64,000 bases of DNA from Myxococcales bacterium (GCA_016716835.1 JADJUW010000001.1:434001-498000), one strand, 5' to 3'; positions 1-9,284 are shown, counted from the first letter of the stretch. Numbers and translations: made by a program. The notes: generated by a model not told the origin, from the letters alone.

Positions 1-369
1 TCAGAAGTCGGCGACGGCTGGCGTGAAGATCGCACCGCCAACATAGAGGACGTCAGCGCGCTGGCTAAACAGGGCAAGTTCGTCGTACTCGACAGCACGT
101 GTGGCAGCGAGTTTTTGGGCGCCTTTCATATGATTTGTGAAAACGGACAGATGCGGGTCCAGATGCTGGCGGTGTCGCCTACCTCGCATCGCCGCGGCAT
201 CGGCCGGCGGCTGCTCGATATCGCCGAGTCATTTGCCAGTGCCTTGGGGTGCGCGCAGGTGGTAGTTGACTTGCGAGGCACGTCACAGGAGCTGCGGCGT
301 TGGTATCAGCGCCTTGGCTATGTCGACTACGGAACTCAATTGGCCAAGACGCTCGCAACTGTGTCATAG
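1..369 (+). CDS. GNAT-family N-acetyltransferase, 5'-truncated by window edge
   Basis: The reading frame is open from base 1 to a TAG at 367-369, so only the C-terminal part is present and the true start lies upstream. The fragment has the GNAT acetyl-CoA-binding signature: a beta-strand ending in MLAVSP followed by RRGIGRRLLD, which matches the motif A pattern R-x-x-G-x-G. After it comes the usual C-terminal strand and a late RRWYQRLGYVDYG segment, the typical end of a GNAT fold. Such enzymes transfer an acetyl group from acetyl-CoA to an amine, but the substrate cannot be read from this piece. The TTG at 115 would give an 84-residue product, but upstream residues in the same frame look coding, so I treat it as internal. 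Confidence 0.8.
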   Translation, partial: SEVGDGWREDRTANIEDVSALAKQGKFVVLDSTCGSEFLGAFHMICENGQMRVQMLAVSPTSHRRGIGRRLLDIAESFASALGCAQVVVDLRGTSQELRRWYQRLGYVDYGTQLAKTLATVS

Positions 370-376
370 TAGGCCA

Positions 377-805
377 ATGGCCTCGTCACGTCGAACCGTC
401 GTTCTAGCGACATCTTGCCGCCTGGCTTGGGCTTTGGTCCTCGCCAGCGCCGCTAGCTGCGGCGGCGGCGGCACGCTTGAAGACGCGCCTCCACCGCCGC
501 CTGACGTCGGCACATTGACGGTGGCGTGGACAATTGAAAGCGACGGCCTGGCGGTGAGCTGCGGCGATGTGAATGGCGGCTGGGTGCGTATTGAGGTGTT
601 GGCGCAGGGGCAGGGCGCAGGCATCGTCGAGACGCTGCCTTGCAGCGCTGAGTCGGGCACCATCGACCTCGATGCCGCCACATTTGATGTGGTCGCCGCG
701 CTCATTACCCCGAGCAACAGCGAGCTTAACACCGTCAACATTCCTGACGTCGTCGTGGGCGGTGGCCAAGATACCCCGCGCAACGTGGTGTTTATCGTCC
801 CCTAG
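377..805 (+). CDS. Small secreted lipoprotein of unknown function
   Basis: A 142-residue protein starting at ATG 377, a few bases after the GNAT stop, so the two genes may be cotranscribed. The N-terminus has a basic n-region, a hydrophobic stretch (about residues 12-25) and a lipobox-like AASC followed by a Gly run, typical of an exported lipoprotein. A Pro-rich spacer (APPPPPD) leads to a beta-rich domain with two more cysteines that could form a disulfide. No known domain is recognisable. A longer in-frame start at 266 would lie inside the GNAT gene and spoil the signal peptide, so 377 is preferred. Confidence 0.6.
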   Translation: MASSRRTVVLATSCRLAWALVLASAASCGGGGTLEDAPPPPPDVGTLTVAWTIESDGLAVSCGDVNGGWVRIEVLAQGQGAGIVETLPCSAESGTIDLDAATFDVVAALITPSNSELNTVNIPDVVVGGGQDTPRNVVFIVP

Positions 806-969
806 AATACAGCCACCACCTGTTGGCGGCAGAACGAGTGGCCATGGCAGCTGACCCCACTGGGCGCTTCATCCGCATCTAGTACGGCATAAGTAGCTTA
901 AATCAGACTTAGCCTGCAGTGCGCGACGCCCTGGTAGATGTGGCACGCCACCTGCAACTGAGGCTAGCC

Positions 970-1968
970 ATGCAAATTCAACTCAACATCAAAAAATTAG
1001 CGGTTGCTGCTCTCATGGTCGCGGTTACCGCCGGATCTGGCTGCCTCGATGAAGGTTCCCCGGTCGACGACGCCGATGCCCAGGCCGACAAGCGCGCGCT
1101 CAACGAGGACTTTATGTCTAAGTATTTTCCGACGGCAGAGCGGCGCCTCACGGTGCTGCAGGCTTATAGCCAGGTGGCGTTAGACCCATCGCAGCCGGTG
1201 TGGCATGGTGGCTATGCGGTGTCCTATACCGACGACGTCGCGGCGGCCGTCACGGGCGCGACTCAGGACAGCTATTACTGGCTTGCCAATCCTAATGCGC
1301 CAAGTCGCGACCGTTCGAAAAAGGAGTGGGCCTCGCTGCTCAAGAGCAACTGGGCGCTTGCGGCCGTGATTTGGCCCCAGCCACAGCACGAGGTATTTGA
1401 TGCGACCACAGGGCGCGTCTTCGGCATTAGCGATCTACAACAGATTGCCATGACGTCCATGGTGGACCCGACCCTTGATATTGACGGCGGGCGCGACGGC
1501 AAAACCCATCCGGCCGCGATGTACATCGCGCTGGTTAATGGCCTCGGCATGGCTGCCGAAAAAACTCCGTTTGTGATCAACTATGCGTATGCCGGAGATT
1601 ATGAGCGGCAAGTCGTCATGGGGTACGAGACTTCTCTCGAACCGATCACCGGCGAGGATGCCAACCAGTGCATTGGCGGCGTCGAAGGCATCCCGGGCTA
1701 TGGCGCCGCACTTGGCGCATCGAGCCTGTTCAAGGCGCGCACCACGCTGAAATTGGCGCGCTACACGGGCACGCAGGTCGAGCTGCAGCTTAGCTACATC
1801 TTGGAAAGCAAGGATGGCGTCGTTGTTGGTGGCGAGTGGTGCCGCGCGGCGGGTACGCCGCAAAGCGTCTACTTGCGCGTGGTCAAGGGCGGCGGGCTCG
1901 ATAGCGCCGAGCGACCAGTCGTGCGCCAGCTAGGCATCACGTATCTCGCGAGCCTGGTTACGCTTTAG
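970..1968 (+). CDS. Secreted lipoprotein of unknown function, 332 aa
   Basis: Starts at ATG 970 with a clear export signal: lysines, a hydrophobic stretch LAVAALMVAV, then a Cys in GSGCLDEG. The -3 position is Gly, so the lipobox is imperfect. The mature protein is acidic just after the Cys and then globular, with YYWLANPNAPSRD and a conserved-looking WPQPQHEVFD segment around residues 140-150. Three later Cys residues may be disulfide bonded. I recognise no domain family. It is separated from the preceding lipoprotein by about 165 bp with no obvious gene, so it probably has its own promoter. It most likely sits on the outer membrane facing the periplasm, by inference from the lipobox only. 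Confidence 0.6.
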   Translation: MQIQLNIKKLAVAALMVAVTAGSGCLDEGSPVDDADAQADKRALNEDFMSKYFPTAERRLTVLQAYSQVALDPSQPVWHGGYAVSYTDDVAAAVTGATQDSYYWLANPNAPSRDRSKKEWASLLKSNWALAAVIWPQPQHEVFDATTGRVFGISDLQQIAMTSMVDPTLDIDGGRDGKTHPAAMYIALVNGLGMAAEKTPFVINYAYAGDYERQVVMGYETSLEPITGEDANQCIGGVEGIPGYGAALGASSLFKARTTLKLARYTGTQVELQLSYILESKDGVVVGGEWCRAAGTPQSVYLRVVKGGGLDSAERPVVRQLGITYLASLVTL

Positions 1969-2089
1969 TCAGGGAGGTGGGATATTGGCGCATGCCGCTG
2001 CCGCAAAACTGCGGCATGCCAACGCCGGCGCGGGCTTATCTGGACACTTCGGTTTGTTTCGTCGACCGTCTCCGATACACTGGGCGAGT

Positions 2090-2365
2090 ATGGCGAAACT
2101 CATAGAGGGTTTCAAAGATGGGCGCCCCGAACTCGGTCGGCGAACATTTCTGGTTCCGGAAAGCCACGCCGAAGTGCTGGCGCTCTTGTATCACGAGCAA
2201 ACGGGGATCGTCGGCGGCCTGCCGGTTGGCCCGGTCACCACCGATCCTGTAGGTGAGCACGGCATCCGCATGTATCCGGATCAAGACGAATCGGTTTTAG
2301 AAGAAACACGGCGCTACTTTGAGAAACTGGCAGAACGCTTTTCTAACGAAATCCCCAAGGCATAA
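2090..2365 (+). CDS. Small conserved-looking soluble protein, 91 aa, unknown function
   Basis: ATG 2090 begins a 91-residue hydrophilic protein with no signal peptide or membrane segment. It has a central hydrophobic core (VLALLYHEQTGIVGG) and a C-terminal amphipathic helix rich in Glu and Arg. A longer in-frame start at 1985 adds a low-complexity Ala/His region that looks non-coding, so 2090 is favoured. Its 3' end overlaps the first possible start of the downstream PQQ-repeat gene by 47 bp. I do not recognise the family and assign no function. Confidence 0.55.
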   Translation: MAKLIEGFKDGRPELGRRTFLVPESHAEVLALLYHEQTGIVGGLPVGPVTTDPVGEHGIRMYPDQDESVLEETRRYFEKLAERFSNEIPKA

Positions 2366-3656
2366 CGAGGCGCACGCCGCCGCGGCGGTGCCTGGGTGCT
2401 TAGTGCTCGCGCTGGTCGCGTTGCTGCCTGGGTGCCGAGCGCGCCATGCGCAGCCTCGTTGCCAGGGCGGTGAGGAGTGTGGCGCCCCGCGCGTTTGCGA
2501 GGCAGGTGCGTGCGACGAGACGCAGGGCGCGCCGTCAGGGCTTGGGGCGGTGGTAGCGTTGACGGATCTCGAGATTCCCCACGGGTCGCCCCCTTTTGTG
2601 ATGTTTGGCGTAGATGCCAGGCATCAGGGCCGACGACTCGTAGCTCCGGTCGCCAAGCTGACGCCACGGTGGCAAACGTCTATCGGGGCAGCGGTGACCG
2701 GAGGCATCGTGATGGGGCCCGACGCGCGCATTTATGTCGCGGCGCACGATGGCGCCTTGTATGCCCTGTCGCGGGACGGCGCCATTGCCATGCGCGCCGC
2801 GACCGGCGAGCGCTCGTGGAGTACGCCGGCGATTGCGGGCGATGGCACCATTTATATAGGCAGCGATGACGACCATCTCTACGCGTTTGCGCCCAGCGGT
2901 GAGACGCGGTGGTCGCTGCGGCTCGGTGAATGCGACCCTAAGGGATTTGGTCCCGCGGGCACCAAATGCGACGCCGACGGTGGGCCGACGCTGGGCCCCG
3001 ACGGCACGATTTATGTGGGTGGAGACGGCGTGCACGCGGTAGCGCCAAATGGTGAATTGCGGTGGAAATTTGCGACGCCTCAGCATGTCGCCTCGCCACC
3101 CGCGCTTGCGGATGACGGCGCGATCTATGTCGGTTGTCAGGACGACAACGTGTACGCGCTTGGACCAGACGGCGCGCTACGCTGGACCGTGCGGACCAAG
3201 GGCGACGTCGACGGTGGCGTGGCCATCGCGGACGACGGCACGCTGTATGTCGGCAGCGATGATGGCGCGTTGTACGCGATTTCGCGCAGCGGCGAGGTAA
3301 AATGGAAGACCCTGACGGGCGGTGAAATTCGCGGCACGCCGGCGCTTGGCGCTGATGGCACCATCTTCGTCGGCAGCTACGATGGCTATCTCCACGCTAT
3401 CGCGCCCACCGGAGAGGTGCGGTGGCGTTTCGCGACCGCCGGCAAAATTCACGCCTCGCCGACCATTGCGGGCGACGTCGTGGTCATTGGCAGCCAGGAC
3501 AATCACGTCTACGGCGTGCGTCTCACCGGCGAGCAGGTATTTGCCCTGCCGTTTGCGGCGGACGTCGACAGCACGCCCTGGGTGGCCGACGATGGCACGC
3601 TTTTCGTCGCCGGCGACGACGGGATCGTCTCGGCGTTTGGCTCGCCGCAGCCCTAA
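2319..3656 (+). CDS. PQQ-blade beta-propeller lipoprotein (BamB-like fold)
   Basis: About 445 residues from a TTG at 2319; a GTG at 2388 just upstream of the hydrophobic segment is an alternative start that avoids overlapping the previous gene. A hydrophobic stretch ending in LLPGC is a good lipobox. Next comes a short Cys-rich knot (CQGGEECG...CEAGACDE), then about eight propeller blades, each marked by a GTIYVGS-type strand followed by LYAL or VYAL. These are PQQ/BamB-type repeats with tryptophan-docking RW pairs (for example ETRWSL, ALRWTV, EVRWRF). Such propellers usually act as protein-binding scaffolds in the periplasm. BamB proper lacks the Cys-rich N-terminal segment, so this is a relative rather than an assured BamB. 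Confidence 0.75.
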   Translation: MRNWQNAFLTKSPRHNEAHAAAAVPGCLVLALVALLPGCRARHAQPRCQGGEECGAPRVCEAGACDETQGAPSGLGAVVALTDLEIPHGSPPFVMFGVDARHQGRRLVAPVAKLTPRWQTSIGAAVTGGIVMGPDARIYVAAHDGALYALSRDGAIAMRAATGERSWSTPAIAGDGTIYIGSDDDHLYAFAPSGETRWSLRLGECDPKGFGPAGTKCDADGGPTLGPDGTIYVGGDGVHAVAPNGELRWKFATPQHVASPPALADDGAIYVGCQDDNVYALGPDGALRWTVRTKGDVDGGVAIADDGTLYVGSDDGALYAISRSGEVKWKTLTGGEIRGTPALGADGTIFVGSYDGYLHAIAPTGEVRWRFATAGKIHASPTIAGDVVVIGSQDNHVYGVRLTGEQVFALPFAADVDSTPWVADDGTLFVAGDDGIVSAFGSPQP

Positions 3657-3704
3657 CAGCACGTACCCCAAACGCCTTAGAATAGGCGAGAATACAAGGA
3701 ACTT

Positions 3705-3808
3705 ATGGAATCAACTTATTCGCGCGATGACGTGCTCGACGCACTGACGCGCTCTGTCAGCCGCGGCATGCGCTTTTTTGGCACTTGCCGACGAGCTTGG
3801 CGCAAAAA
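3705..3808 (+). pseudogene. rnr: Detached 5' end of rnr (winged-helix start), frameshifted
   Basis: ATG 3705 follows a good ribosome binding site (AAGGAA) and encodes MESTYSRDDVLDALTRSVSRG, then runs into a T6 run (3774-3779) and leaves the coding frame. Removing one T gives RFLALADELGA. Removing one A from the A5 run at 3804-3808 then gives KQDHAQLRTLLLDM, which continues in frame into the RNase R body. The rebuilt stretch has the pattern of the small helix-turn-helix domain at the N-terminus of RNase R proteins. The real start of rnr is therefore very likely 3705, separated from the rest by two one-base insertions, either sequencing errors or real mutations. Confidence 0.7.
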
Positions 3809-6433
3809 CAAGACCACGCGCAGCTGCGCACGCTGCTGCTGGACATGGTGTCGGACGGCGCCCTGGACGTTATTTCGGGGGGCGCGTTTGCGTTGCCACC
3901 ACAAGGACGTCCCGGTGATAAGCACGCGGCCTCGCCGAACAAGCACGCTCAACCGGCGCACAGCCAGCCGTCGGCCACACCAACCGCTGCCTCAGGCAAG
4001 CTGCCTTGGCAGGGGCGCGGCGGCGCGGGTGGCACACCGCCGCACGGTGTGGCTTCCGCGGCGACGACGGCCGCAGCGCCACCGTCTACGCCCACGCAGG
4101 CACCGACGTCCGCACCGGAGCGCGGCATGGCCAAAGGGCTGCGTGGCGATCGCGATCGCACCGCCGAGGCGCCGCACGGCATCATCGTGGTCAACCCGGG
4201 CGGCTTTGGCTTTGTGCGGGTGAGCGATGGCAAGGATGTCTATGTCTCGCAGGTGCGCCGCGGCGAAAGCATCGACGGCGACGACGTCGAGCTGCGTTTT
4301 TGGCGCGGCGACCGCGGCTTCGAAGGCGAGGTCGTGCGCGTCTTGGCGCGTACCAAGCACCGCGTGGCGGGCCTCCTAAAGCGCGATGGCACGCGGGTGT
4401 GGATCGAGCCGGACGACCCGCGGGTTGCCATCGACTTGCCGCGCATCTTTCTCAAAAAAAATCCGGGTGGCGAGGGCACCTGCATCGTCGATATTGGCAA
4501 GGCCACCACGCGCTCGCGGCGCGCCGAGCTCGCCGTCGACGCCAGCGTCATCGCGCTGCTCGGCACCTCGGATGACCCAATCACTGAAACCGAAAAGATC
4601 GTGGCGCTCGGCGGCTTTCCCGTCGAATTTCCCGAGGACGCCAAGGCGCAGGCAGCGGCGACGCCGACCACGGTCATCGAGGCCGATCATCGCGATCGCA
4701 CCGATTTGCGTCATTTGCGTTTTTGCACCATCGATCCGGAAACCGCGCGCGATTTCGACGATGCGCGTTGCATCGAGCAAATGGCCAAAGGGGCGACGCG
4801 CGTATGGGTTGCCGTGGCCGACGTCGCGCACTATGTGCGCTGGAACGACCCAATTGACACCTCGGCCAAGGAGCGCGGGGTGTCGGTGTATCTACCGGAT
4901 CGCGTCATCTCGATGATCCCGATCCAGCTCTCGGCGGGGATTTGTTCGCTCAACCCTCACCTCGATCGCTGTGCCATGGTGGTCAAGCTCGAGTTTGACG
5001 CCAAGGGCAAAATCACCAGCAGCGAGCCGATGGCGGCGCTGATTCAATCCAAGGCGCGCTTTGATTATGGCGGCGTGTCGTGCGTGCTTGAGCCAAGCGC
5101 GGGCCCGGTACGCGAGGGCTACGAGCCGTGGCGTCCCGAGCTTGAGGCGCTGTTTGCGCTGTCGCGCAAGCTGCGGGAAATCCGCATGGAGCGCGGCTCG
5201 CTCGATCTTGAGCTGCCCGAGCCCAAGGTGGTGCTCGACGCCGACAACCCTAAGCTGGTGCGCGATGTTGTCCGCGCCAAGGCGTCGCCGGCGGTCAAGC
5301 TCGCCTATTCGCTGGTCGAGGAATTCATGCTGTGCGCCAATGAGGCCGTCGGGCGCTATTTTAATCAACGCAAGCTGACCTCGGTGTGGCGCATCCACGC
5401 GCCACCTGGCGAGGAAAAGCTCGGCGAGTTTGCCGACCTGCTCGGCACCTACGGCATCAAGGTCGACATCGAAAACGCGCAGACGCCTAAGGGCATGAAG
5501 GCGGTGCTCGATCAGGTCTCGACCATGCCGGCGGCGCGCGCGCTGACGCAATTGCTATTGCGGTCGCTGACGCAGGCGCAGTGGGACATCGTGCCGATTG
5601 GCCACTTTGGCTTGGCATCGGCGGAGTATGTGCATTTCACGTCGCCGATTCGCCGTTATCCCGATCTGCTAGCGCATCGGCTGCTCAAGCACGCACTCCA
5701 CGCCGAAGGCAAGCCAAGCGGCGGCGGCTATGAGGGCAAGACGCCGCCCAACGACGTGGTGCAAGAGCTGGCGCATGCCAGCAGCCGCCACGAACGCCGC
5801 GCCATGGACGCCGAGCGCGACACCGTCGCGATGTATCGCGCCTTTTTGGTGCGCGATCGCCTCGGCGAGCAGTTCGAGGGCGTAGTGTCGGCGGTCACCA
5901 GCTTTGGCGCGTTTATCGAAATCGAGACGCCGTTCGTCGAAGGCCTGGTGCGTTCGGAAAAACTCGGTGACGGCACCGGCTTTGATCCGATTCGCCTCCG
6001 CCTAAAAAGCCGTTTCTCGGGCAAGGAGCTCCGCCTGGGCGATCGCGTAAAGATCCAAATCAGCGACGTCTCGGTAGCCAAACGCCGCATCGAGTTCGAT
6101 TTGCTCGAGGTGCTGACCGTGCATCCGCCAGCGGATGACGACGCCGCCAGCGATGCCGCCCGAGTTGAGCGTGGCCGCAAGGGCGGCGCCGCCGATGGCG
6201 CGCGCGCGCGACGACCCACCTTGAAAAAGGAGATGGAGACGCACCGCAAGCTAAAGTCGCTATGGGATGCCTCACCGGGTCGCAGTGCCGCCGGCCCGAG
6301 CGCCAAGGATAAGGGCAAGCGCGCGGTCCCGGGCAAAGGCAAGCCGAGCCGCGCCGCCGCGCAGCCTGGCGCTAAGTTGTCGCTAAAAGTTTCGCATCGC
6401 GGGCGCATGGCCGGCGCGAAGAAAAAGCGCTAG
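3785..6433 (+). CDS. rnr: Ribonuclease R (3'-5' exoribonuclease)
   Basis: RNase R degrades structured RNA from the 3' end and takes part in mRNA and rRNA quality control in the cytoplasm. The open frame gives 882 residues from TTG 3785, but the natural start is probably ATG 3705 after repair of two indels. Order: end of the winged-helix domain, a long Pro/Ala-rich linker unusual for the family (about 35-125), a cold-shock/OB domain (about 130-190), the RNB catalytic domain (about 300-640) with the metal-binding cluster DPETARDFDD near 316-325, an S1 domain (about 694-780, GVVSAVTSFGAFIEIETPFVEGLV) and a Lys/Arg-rich tail like that of E. coli RNase R. The basic tail and S1 domain fit RNase R rather than RNase II. 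Confidence 0.93.
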   Translation: MPTSLAQKQDHAQLRTLLLDMVSDGALDVISGGAFALPPQGRPGDKHAASPNKHAQPAHSQPSATPTAASGKLPWQGRGGAGGTPPHGVASAATTAAAPPSTPTQAPTSAPERGMAKGLRGDRDRTAEAPHGIIVVNPGGFGFVRVSDGKDVYVSQVRRGESIDGDDVELRFWRGDRGFEGEVVRVLARTKHRVAGLLKRDGTRVWIEPDDPRVAIDLPRIFLKKNPGGEGTCIVDIGKATTRSRRAELAVDASVIALLGTSDDPITETEKIVALGGFPVEFPEDAKAQAAATPTTVIEADHRDRTDLRHLRFCTIDPETARDFDDARCIEQMAKGATRVWVAVADVAHYVRWNDPIDTSAKERGVSVYLPDRVISMIPIQLSAGICSLNPHLDRCAMVVKLEFDAKGKITSSEPMAALIQSKARFDYGGVSCVLEPSAGPVREGYEPWRPELEALFALSRKLREIRMERGSLDLELPEPKVVLDADNPKLVRDVVRAKASPAVKLAYSLVEEFMLCANEAVGRYFNQRKLTSVWRIHAPPGEEKLGEFADLLGTYGIKVDIENAQTPKGMKAVLDQVSTMPAARALTQLLLRSLTQAQWDIVPIGHFGLASAEYVHFTSPIRRYPDLLAHRLLKHALHAEGKPSGGGYEGKTPPNDVVQELAHASSRHERRAMDAERDTVAMYRAFLVRDRLGEQFEGVVSAVTSFGAFIEIETPFVEGLVRSEKLGDGTGFDPIRLRLKSRFSGKELRLGDRVKIQISDVSVAKRRIEFDLLEVLTVHPPADDDAASDAARVERGRKGGAADGARARRPTLKKEMETHRKLKSLWDASPGRSAAGPSAKDKGKRAVPGKGKPSRAAAQPGAKLSLKVSHRGRMAGAKKKR

Positions 6434-6473
6434 CGGCCCGTCGCCTCGTTCCACATCGCCTGCGCCCGCGACT

Positions 6474-6680
6474 TCAGCGTAGATTGCGGCCCGTTGCGTC
6501 GGAATCTCGTTGCCTTATCGCCTTGGTTTTTTGATGGCGCGACGGTGAACGCTGGGCCTTTGCCCTGGTTAGCGGGTTTGCAAGGTGCGATGCACCTCGC
6601 GGCGATGCTATCGGCTCGTCGGGCGCAAACGCGGGCCCCATAATCAGCATGGCGATGGCCAGGGCCAGATTAAACCTCAT
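6474..6680 (-). CDS. Possible small secreted peptide in the rnr / HAD-gene interval
   Basis: The 6434-6815 interval between two convergent genes holds no clear gene. The only ORF with protein-like features starts at ATG 6680 on the minus strand and encodes 68 residues. It opens with a plausible signal peptide (MRFNLALAIAMLIMGPAFA, with cleavage likely after AFA) and then has a basic, low-complexity remainder. There is no family match and only a weak ribosome binding site, so it may be chance. I list it because it is the best candidate in the gap. Confidence 0.22.
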   Translation of the reverse strand: MRFNLALAIAMLIMGPAFAPDEPIASPRGASHLANPLTRAKAQRSPSRHQKTKAIRQRDSDATGRNLR

Positions 6681-6815
6681 CGGATCGTACTTGAGCAATG
6701 CTCATGCCAGCCCCACGCGGGGCCCGGCAGCCCTCGCCGCGCCGCTGGGCCGCATCGCGATGGGGCCGATTGCCTCCAGCGGTGGCTAGCTGATGAGCCG
6801 TTGGCGCGCCCGCGC

Positions 6816-7931
6816 CTAACGAAAACCATGCTTGCGGCGGTCGCGGCGGCGCTCGTGTTCGTGGTCGACGAGGCGGACGTAGTCGAGTGGCTCGTCATTG
6901 TGCGGAAGCTCGGCCGCCGCCAGCGATGCGCTCACTCGCGACGTGCGCCGGCGCTCGACAAAGAGCCGCGCCAGCGCCGCCGCGGCTTCCACGGCGCTGG
7001 GCTCGCCGTCGCTCACGAGCAGCCATTCATCGACGAGGGCGGTCAGCGTAGCCGCTGGCAAGTGGCCGCGGCGCATGAGGTCTTGCTGCGAATTGGCGAG
7101 CGTGGTTGGCGCAAACATCGTCGTCGCTAACATCTCGGTCGCCACAAACAACACTTGCCGCGCCGAAAGCACGCCATCGGCGTAAAGCACGAGCGCGGTT
7201 TGAAAGTAGTTATAAACCGGTACGACGCGGCCACCGAGGGTGTCAAAGCCTTGCGGCGGCGACCGGCGATCGAGGTGGATAAAGACGCGGCGCACGACGT
7301 CGCCGTGGGTGACCTGCGCGGCCAGCCGGAGCACGAGCTCGATTTCGTCGGGGTAGGCGCGCGAGGCTTCGAGCACCTTGGCCAACGTCGCCGGCGAGAC
7401 CTGGCCGCTTACGATATCGGCATAGAGGCAATAGATGATCGCGTCGGCCTCGGCATCGTCGCCAAATAAGGTCTCACGTGGCGCGGGTGGCGAGGAGACG
7501 CGGCTCGCCAGCAGCGCCGGCAATTTGTACGGAATCTGCGAGCGCAGCGCGCGAAACCGCCCCGCAACGATATTGCGCAAATTGTTCTTGAGCACAAACT
7601 CGTCGTAGGTGACGCCGTCGAGCACGAGCTTGGCCTCGAGCACCGCCTTCATTTGCCGCGGGCTGCCCGAGACGATGCAGATGCGGTGGCGTTCGCTATG
7701 CAAGGCCCGCAGCACCGCCGTGGCGCCCGGATAGGCCTGTTTGTCCGCGGCGGTCTCAAACGCGCTCTTGAACAAATCGCGCGCGCTGTCAAATTCGGTG
7801 CGCAGGTAGGTCTTGTCGAGGTCCCAACGAAAGACATGGTCGGGCGCGACAGTGGCGGGCGCGCCGCCCACCATGTAACGCGGCCCAAGCATGCGGTCTG
7901 CGAGCGGGCCAACCCACGGTGGCAGCTTCAT
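6816..7931 (-). CDS. HAD-superfamily phosphatase-like protein (APP1-like core)
   Basis: 371 residues from ATG 7931. Residues 36-42 read WDLDKTY, the HAD motif I (DxDxT) with the nucleophile Asp and its partner. Motif II is the Ser in CIVSGSP near residue 95. A late FGDDAEADA near 173 supplies the motif IV acid pair. The C-terminal 170 residues are helical and not recognised. The motif arrangement is reminiscent of phosphatidate phosphatase APP1-type proteins (DUF2183). The ATG overlaps the 3' end of plsX by 4 bp (ATGA), so the two are translationally coupled, which fits a role in phospholipid metabolism but does not prove it. The substrate is unknown. Confidence 0.6.
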   Translation of the reverse strand: MKLPPWVGPLADRMLGPRYMVGGAPATVAPDHVFRWDLDKTYLRTEFDSARDLFKSAFETAADKQAYPGATAVLRALHSERHRICIVSGSPRQMKAVLEAKLVLDGVTYDEFVLKNNLRNIVAGRFRALRSQIPYKLPALLASRVSSPPAPRETLFGDDAEADAIIYCLYADIVSGQVSPATLAKVLEASRAYPDEIELVLRLAAQVTHGDVVRRVFIHLDRRSPPQGFDTLGGRVVPVYNYFQTALVLYADGVLSARQVLFVATEMLATTMFAPTTLANSQQDLMRRGHLPAATLTALVDEWLLVSDGEPSAVEAAAALARLFVERRRTSRVSASLAAAELPHNDEPLDYVRLVDHEHERRRDRRKHGFR

Positions 7932-8962
7932 GGCCGTGCATCCGAAAGGCTCGTCTGCGCGAGCTCAGCCGCGATAAGCTGCGTCAGGTTGCCGGCCAGT
8001 GATTTATGGGCGACGCGAATCGCGTTGTGGATGGCTTGGGCGTTTGACCGGCCGTGTGCCTTGATGAACGGGTGGGTAAACCCGAGCAGCGGCGCGCCGC
8101 CGTATTGCCGCCAATCGGTGACTTCTTTGAGTTGCTCAATTGCGCTCGACAGCGCCATGAGTTCGAGGCGCCAGGTGAGGCGCTCCTTGTGGGCATAGCG
8201 CGCCAGCCGGACGACGGTTTCAGAGACGCCTTCGAGCATCTTAAGCACGACGTTGCCGACAAAGCCCGAGCACACCACCACGTCCGCGACGCCGCGCGGG
8301 ATATCGAGGCCCTCGAGGTTGCCAATGAAATTGAGTTCGGCGCGCGACAGCCGCGCATGCGCCTCCACCACGCTGCGCGGGCCCTTGCCGGCCTCACTGC
8401 CATTGGACAGCAGGGCGACGCGCGGATCGCGATTTTTTGAAATAATGCGCGCGTAAGCGGCGCCCATTACCGCAAACGCCACGAGGTCATCCGCGGTCGC
8501 CTCGATGGTCGCGCCGACGTCTAAGATCAGCGCAAACGGGTCCTTCTTATCGCCGTGCTTAAGCTCCGTTGGATAGACCGCCGCCAGCGCGGCGCGGCGG
8601 ACGCCGGGGATGAGTGGCCAATTGCGCGCGCAGGCCAGGACGGAGGCACCGGTGTTGCCCGCCGACACCAGCGCGTCGCCTTGACCACTGCGCACCAGTT
8701 TGGCCGCAACCGCAATCGAGGCGTCGGGCTTGAGCGCAAACGCGTTGCTCGCGCGCTCCTCCATGGTGATAGAATCAGCGGCGTGGTAGATGCGCAGCTT
8801 GGCGGCGTCGTAGCGCAGCGATGGCAACAAGGCCGAGATGCGCGCGCCGTCGCCCACCAAGATAATTTCCGCATCGAGCGTCATCGACGCCTCGGCCGCG
8901 CCCTTGACCACTTCGTCGGGCGCGTGGTCGCCCCCCATCGCATCGACCACGATTCGAAACAT
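7928..8962 (-). CDS. plsX: Phosphate acyltransferase PlsX
   Basis: PlsX makes acyl-phosphate from acyl-ACP, the first committed step of phosphatidate synthesis in most bacteria; it is a peripheral membrane protein. The 344-residue product begins VVDAMGGDHAP, the family hallmark. It also has VSAGNTGA near residue 100, LLSNGSEAGKG and the late VCSGFVGNVVLK segment, all diagnostic. The length is normal. In most bacteria plsX sits next to rpmF and fabH, but here it is followed by a HAD-type gene with a 4-bp overlap. A separate PlsB-like acyltransferase with gpsA lies at 31.7-34.3 kb, so the genome may have two ways to load glycerol-3-phosphate. Confidence 0.95.
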   Translation of the reverse strand: MFRIVVDAMGGDHAPDEVVKGAAEASMTLDAEIILVGDGARISALLPSLRYDAAKLRIYHAADSITMEERASNAFALKPDASIAVAAKLVRSGQGDALVSAGNTGASVLACARNWPLIPGVRRAALAAVYPTELKHGDKKDPFALILDVGATIEATADDLVAFAVMGAAYARIISKNRDPRVALLSNGSEAGKGPRSVVEAHARLSRAELNFIGNLEGLDIPRGVADVVVCSGFVGNVVLKMLEGVSETVVRLARYAHKERLTWRLELMALSSAIEQLKEVTDWRQYGGAPLLGFTHPFIKAHGRSNAQAIHNAIRVAHKSLAGNLTQLIAAELAQTSLSDARP

Positions 8963-9215
8963 GAGGTTATCTTGCCACAGTCGCGGCGTAACGGGGAGGG
9001 CGGGGTGCGCGCTTAACTGCTCTGAGTCGCTGCGAACGGAAAAGGCCGCTGCGTATCGACCCCACCGAACGAGTACACCACTAGACGACTTCAGCTAGGC
9101 GCCGGGCGCGGCTTGTCTATTTTTGAATTGGGGCCAGCGCCCCGGCGCGCCATCGAAAAAATATCGCAACCACAATACTTCCCAGACTTGGGTCAAACCA
9201 ACTTGGTGTCGCAAC

Positions 9216-9252
9216 CCCCCGGCCCTGGGTTTTTAATTACCCGGGCCGGGGG
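9216..9252. repeat. GC-rich inverted repeat (strong hairpin)
   Basis: The left arm CCCCCGGCCCTGGG (9216-9229) pairs with CCCGGGCCGGGGG (9240-9252) with one bulged T, around the A+T-rich loop TTTTTAATTA. A T-tract follows on neither strand, so it is not a standard intrinsic terminator. It could still end or protect the mutase transcript about 200 bp downstream of that gene. Confidence 0.5.
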
Positions 9253-9284
9253 CGTGGCGGTGGTTGAAATTTTATTGCTTCCTG

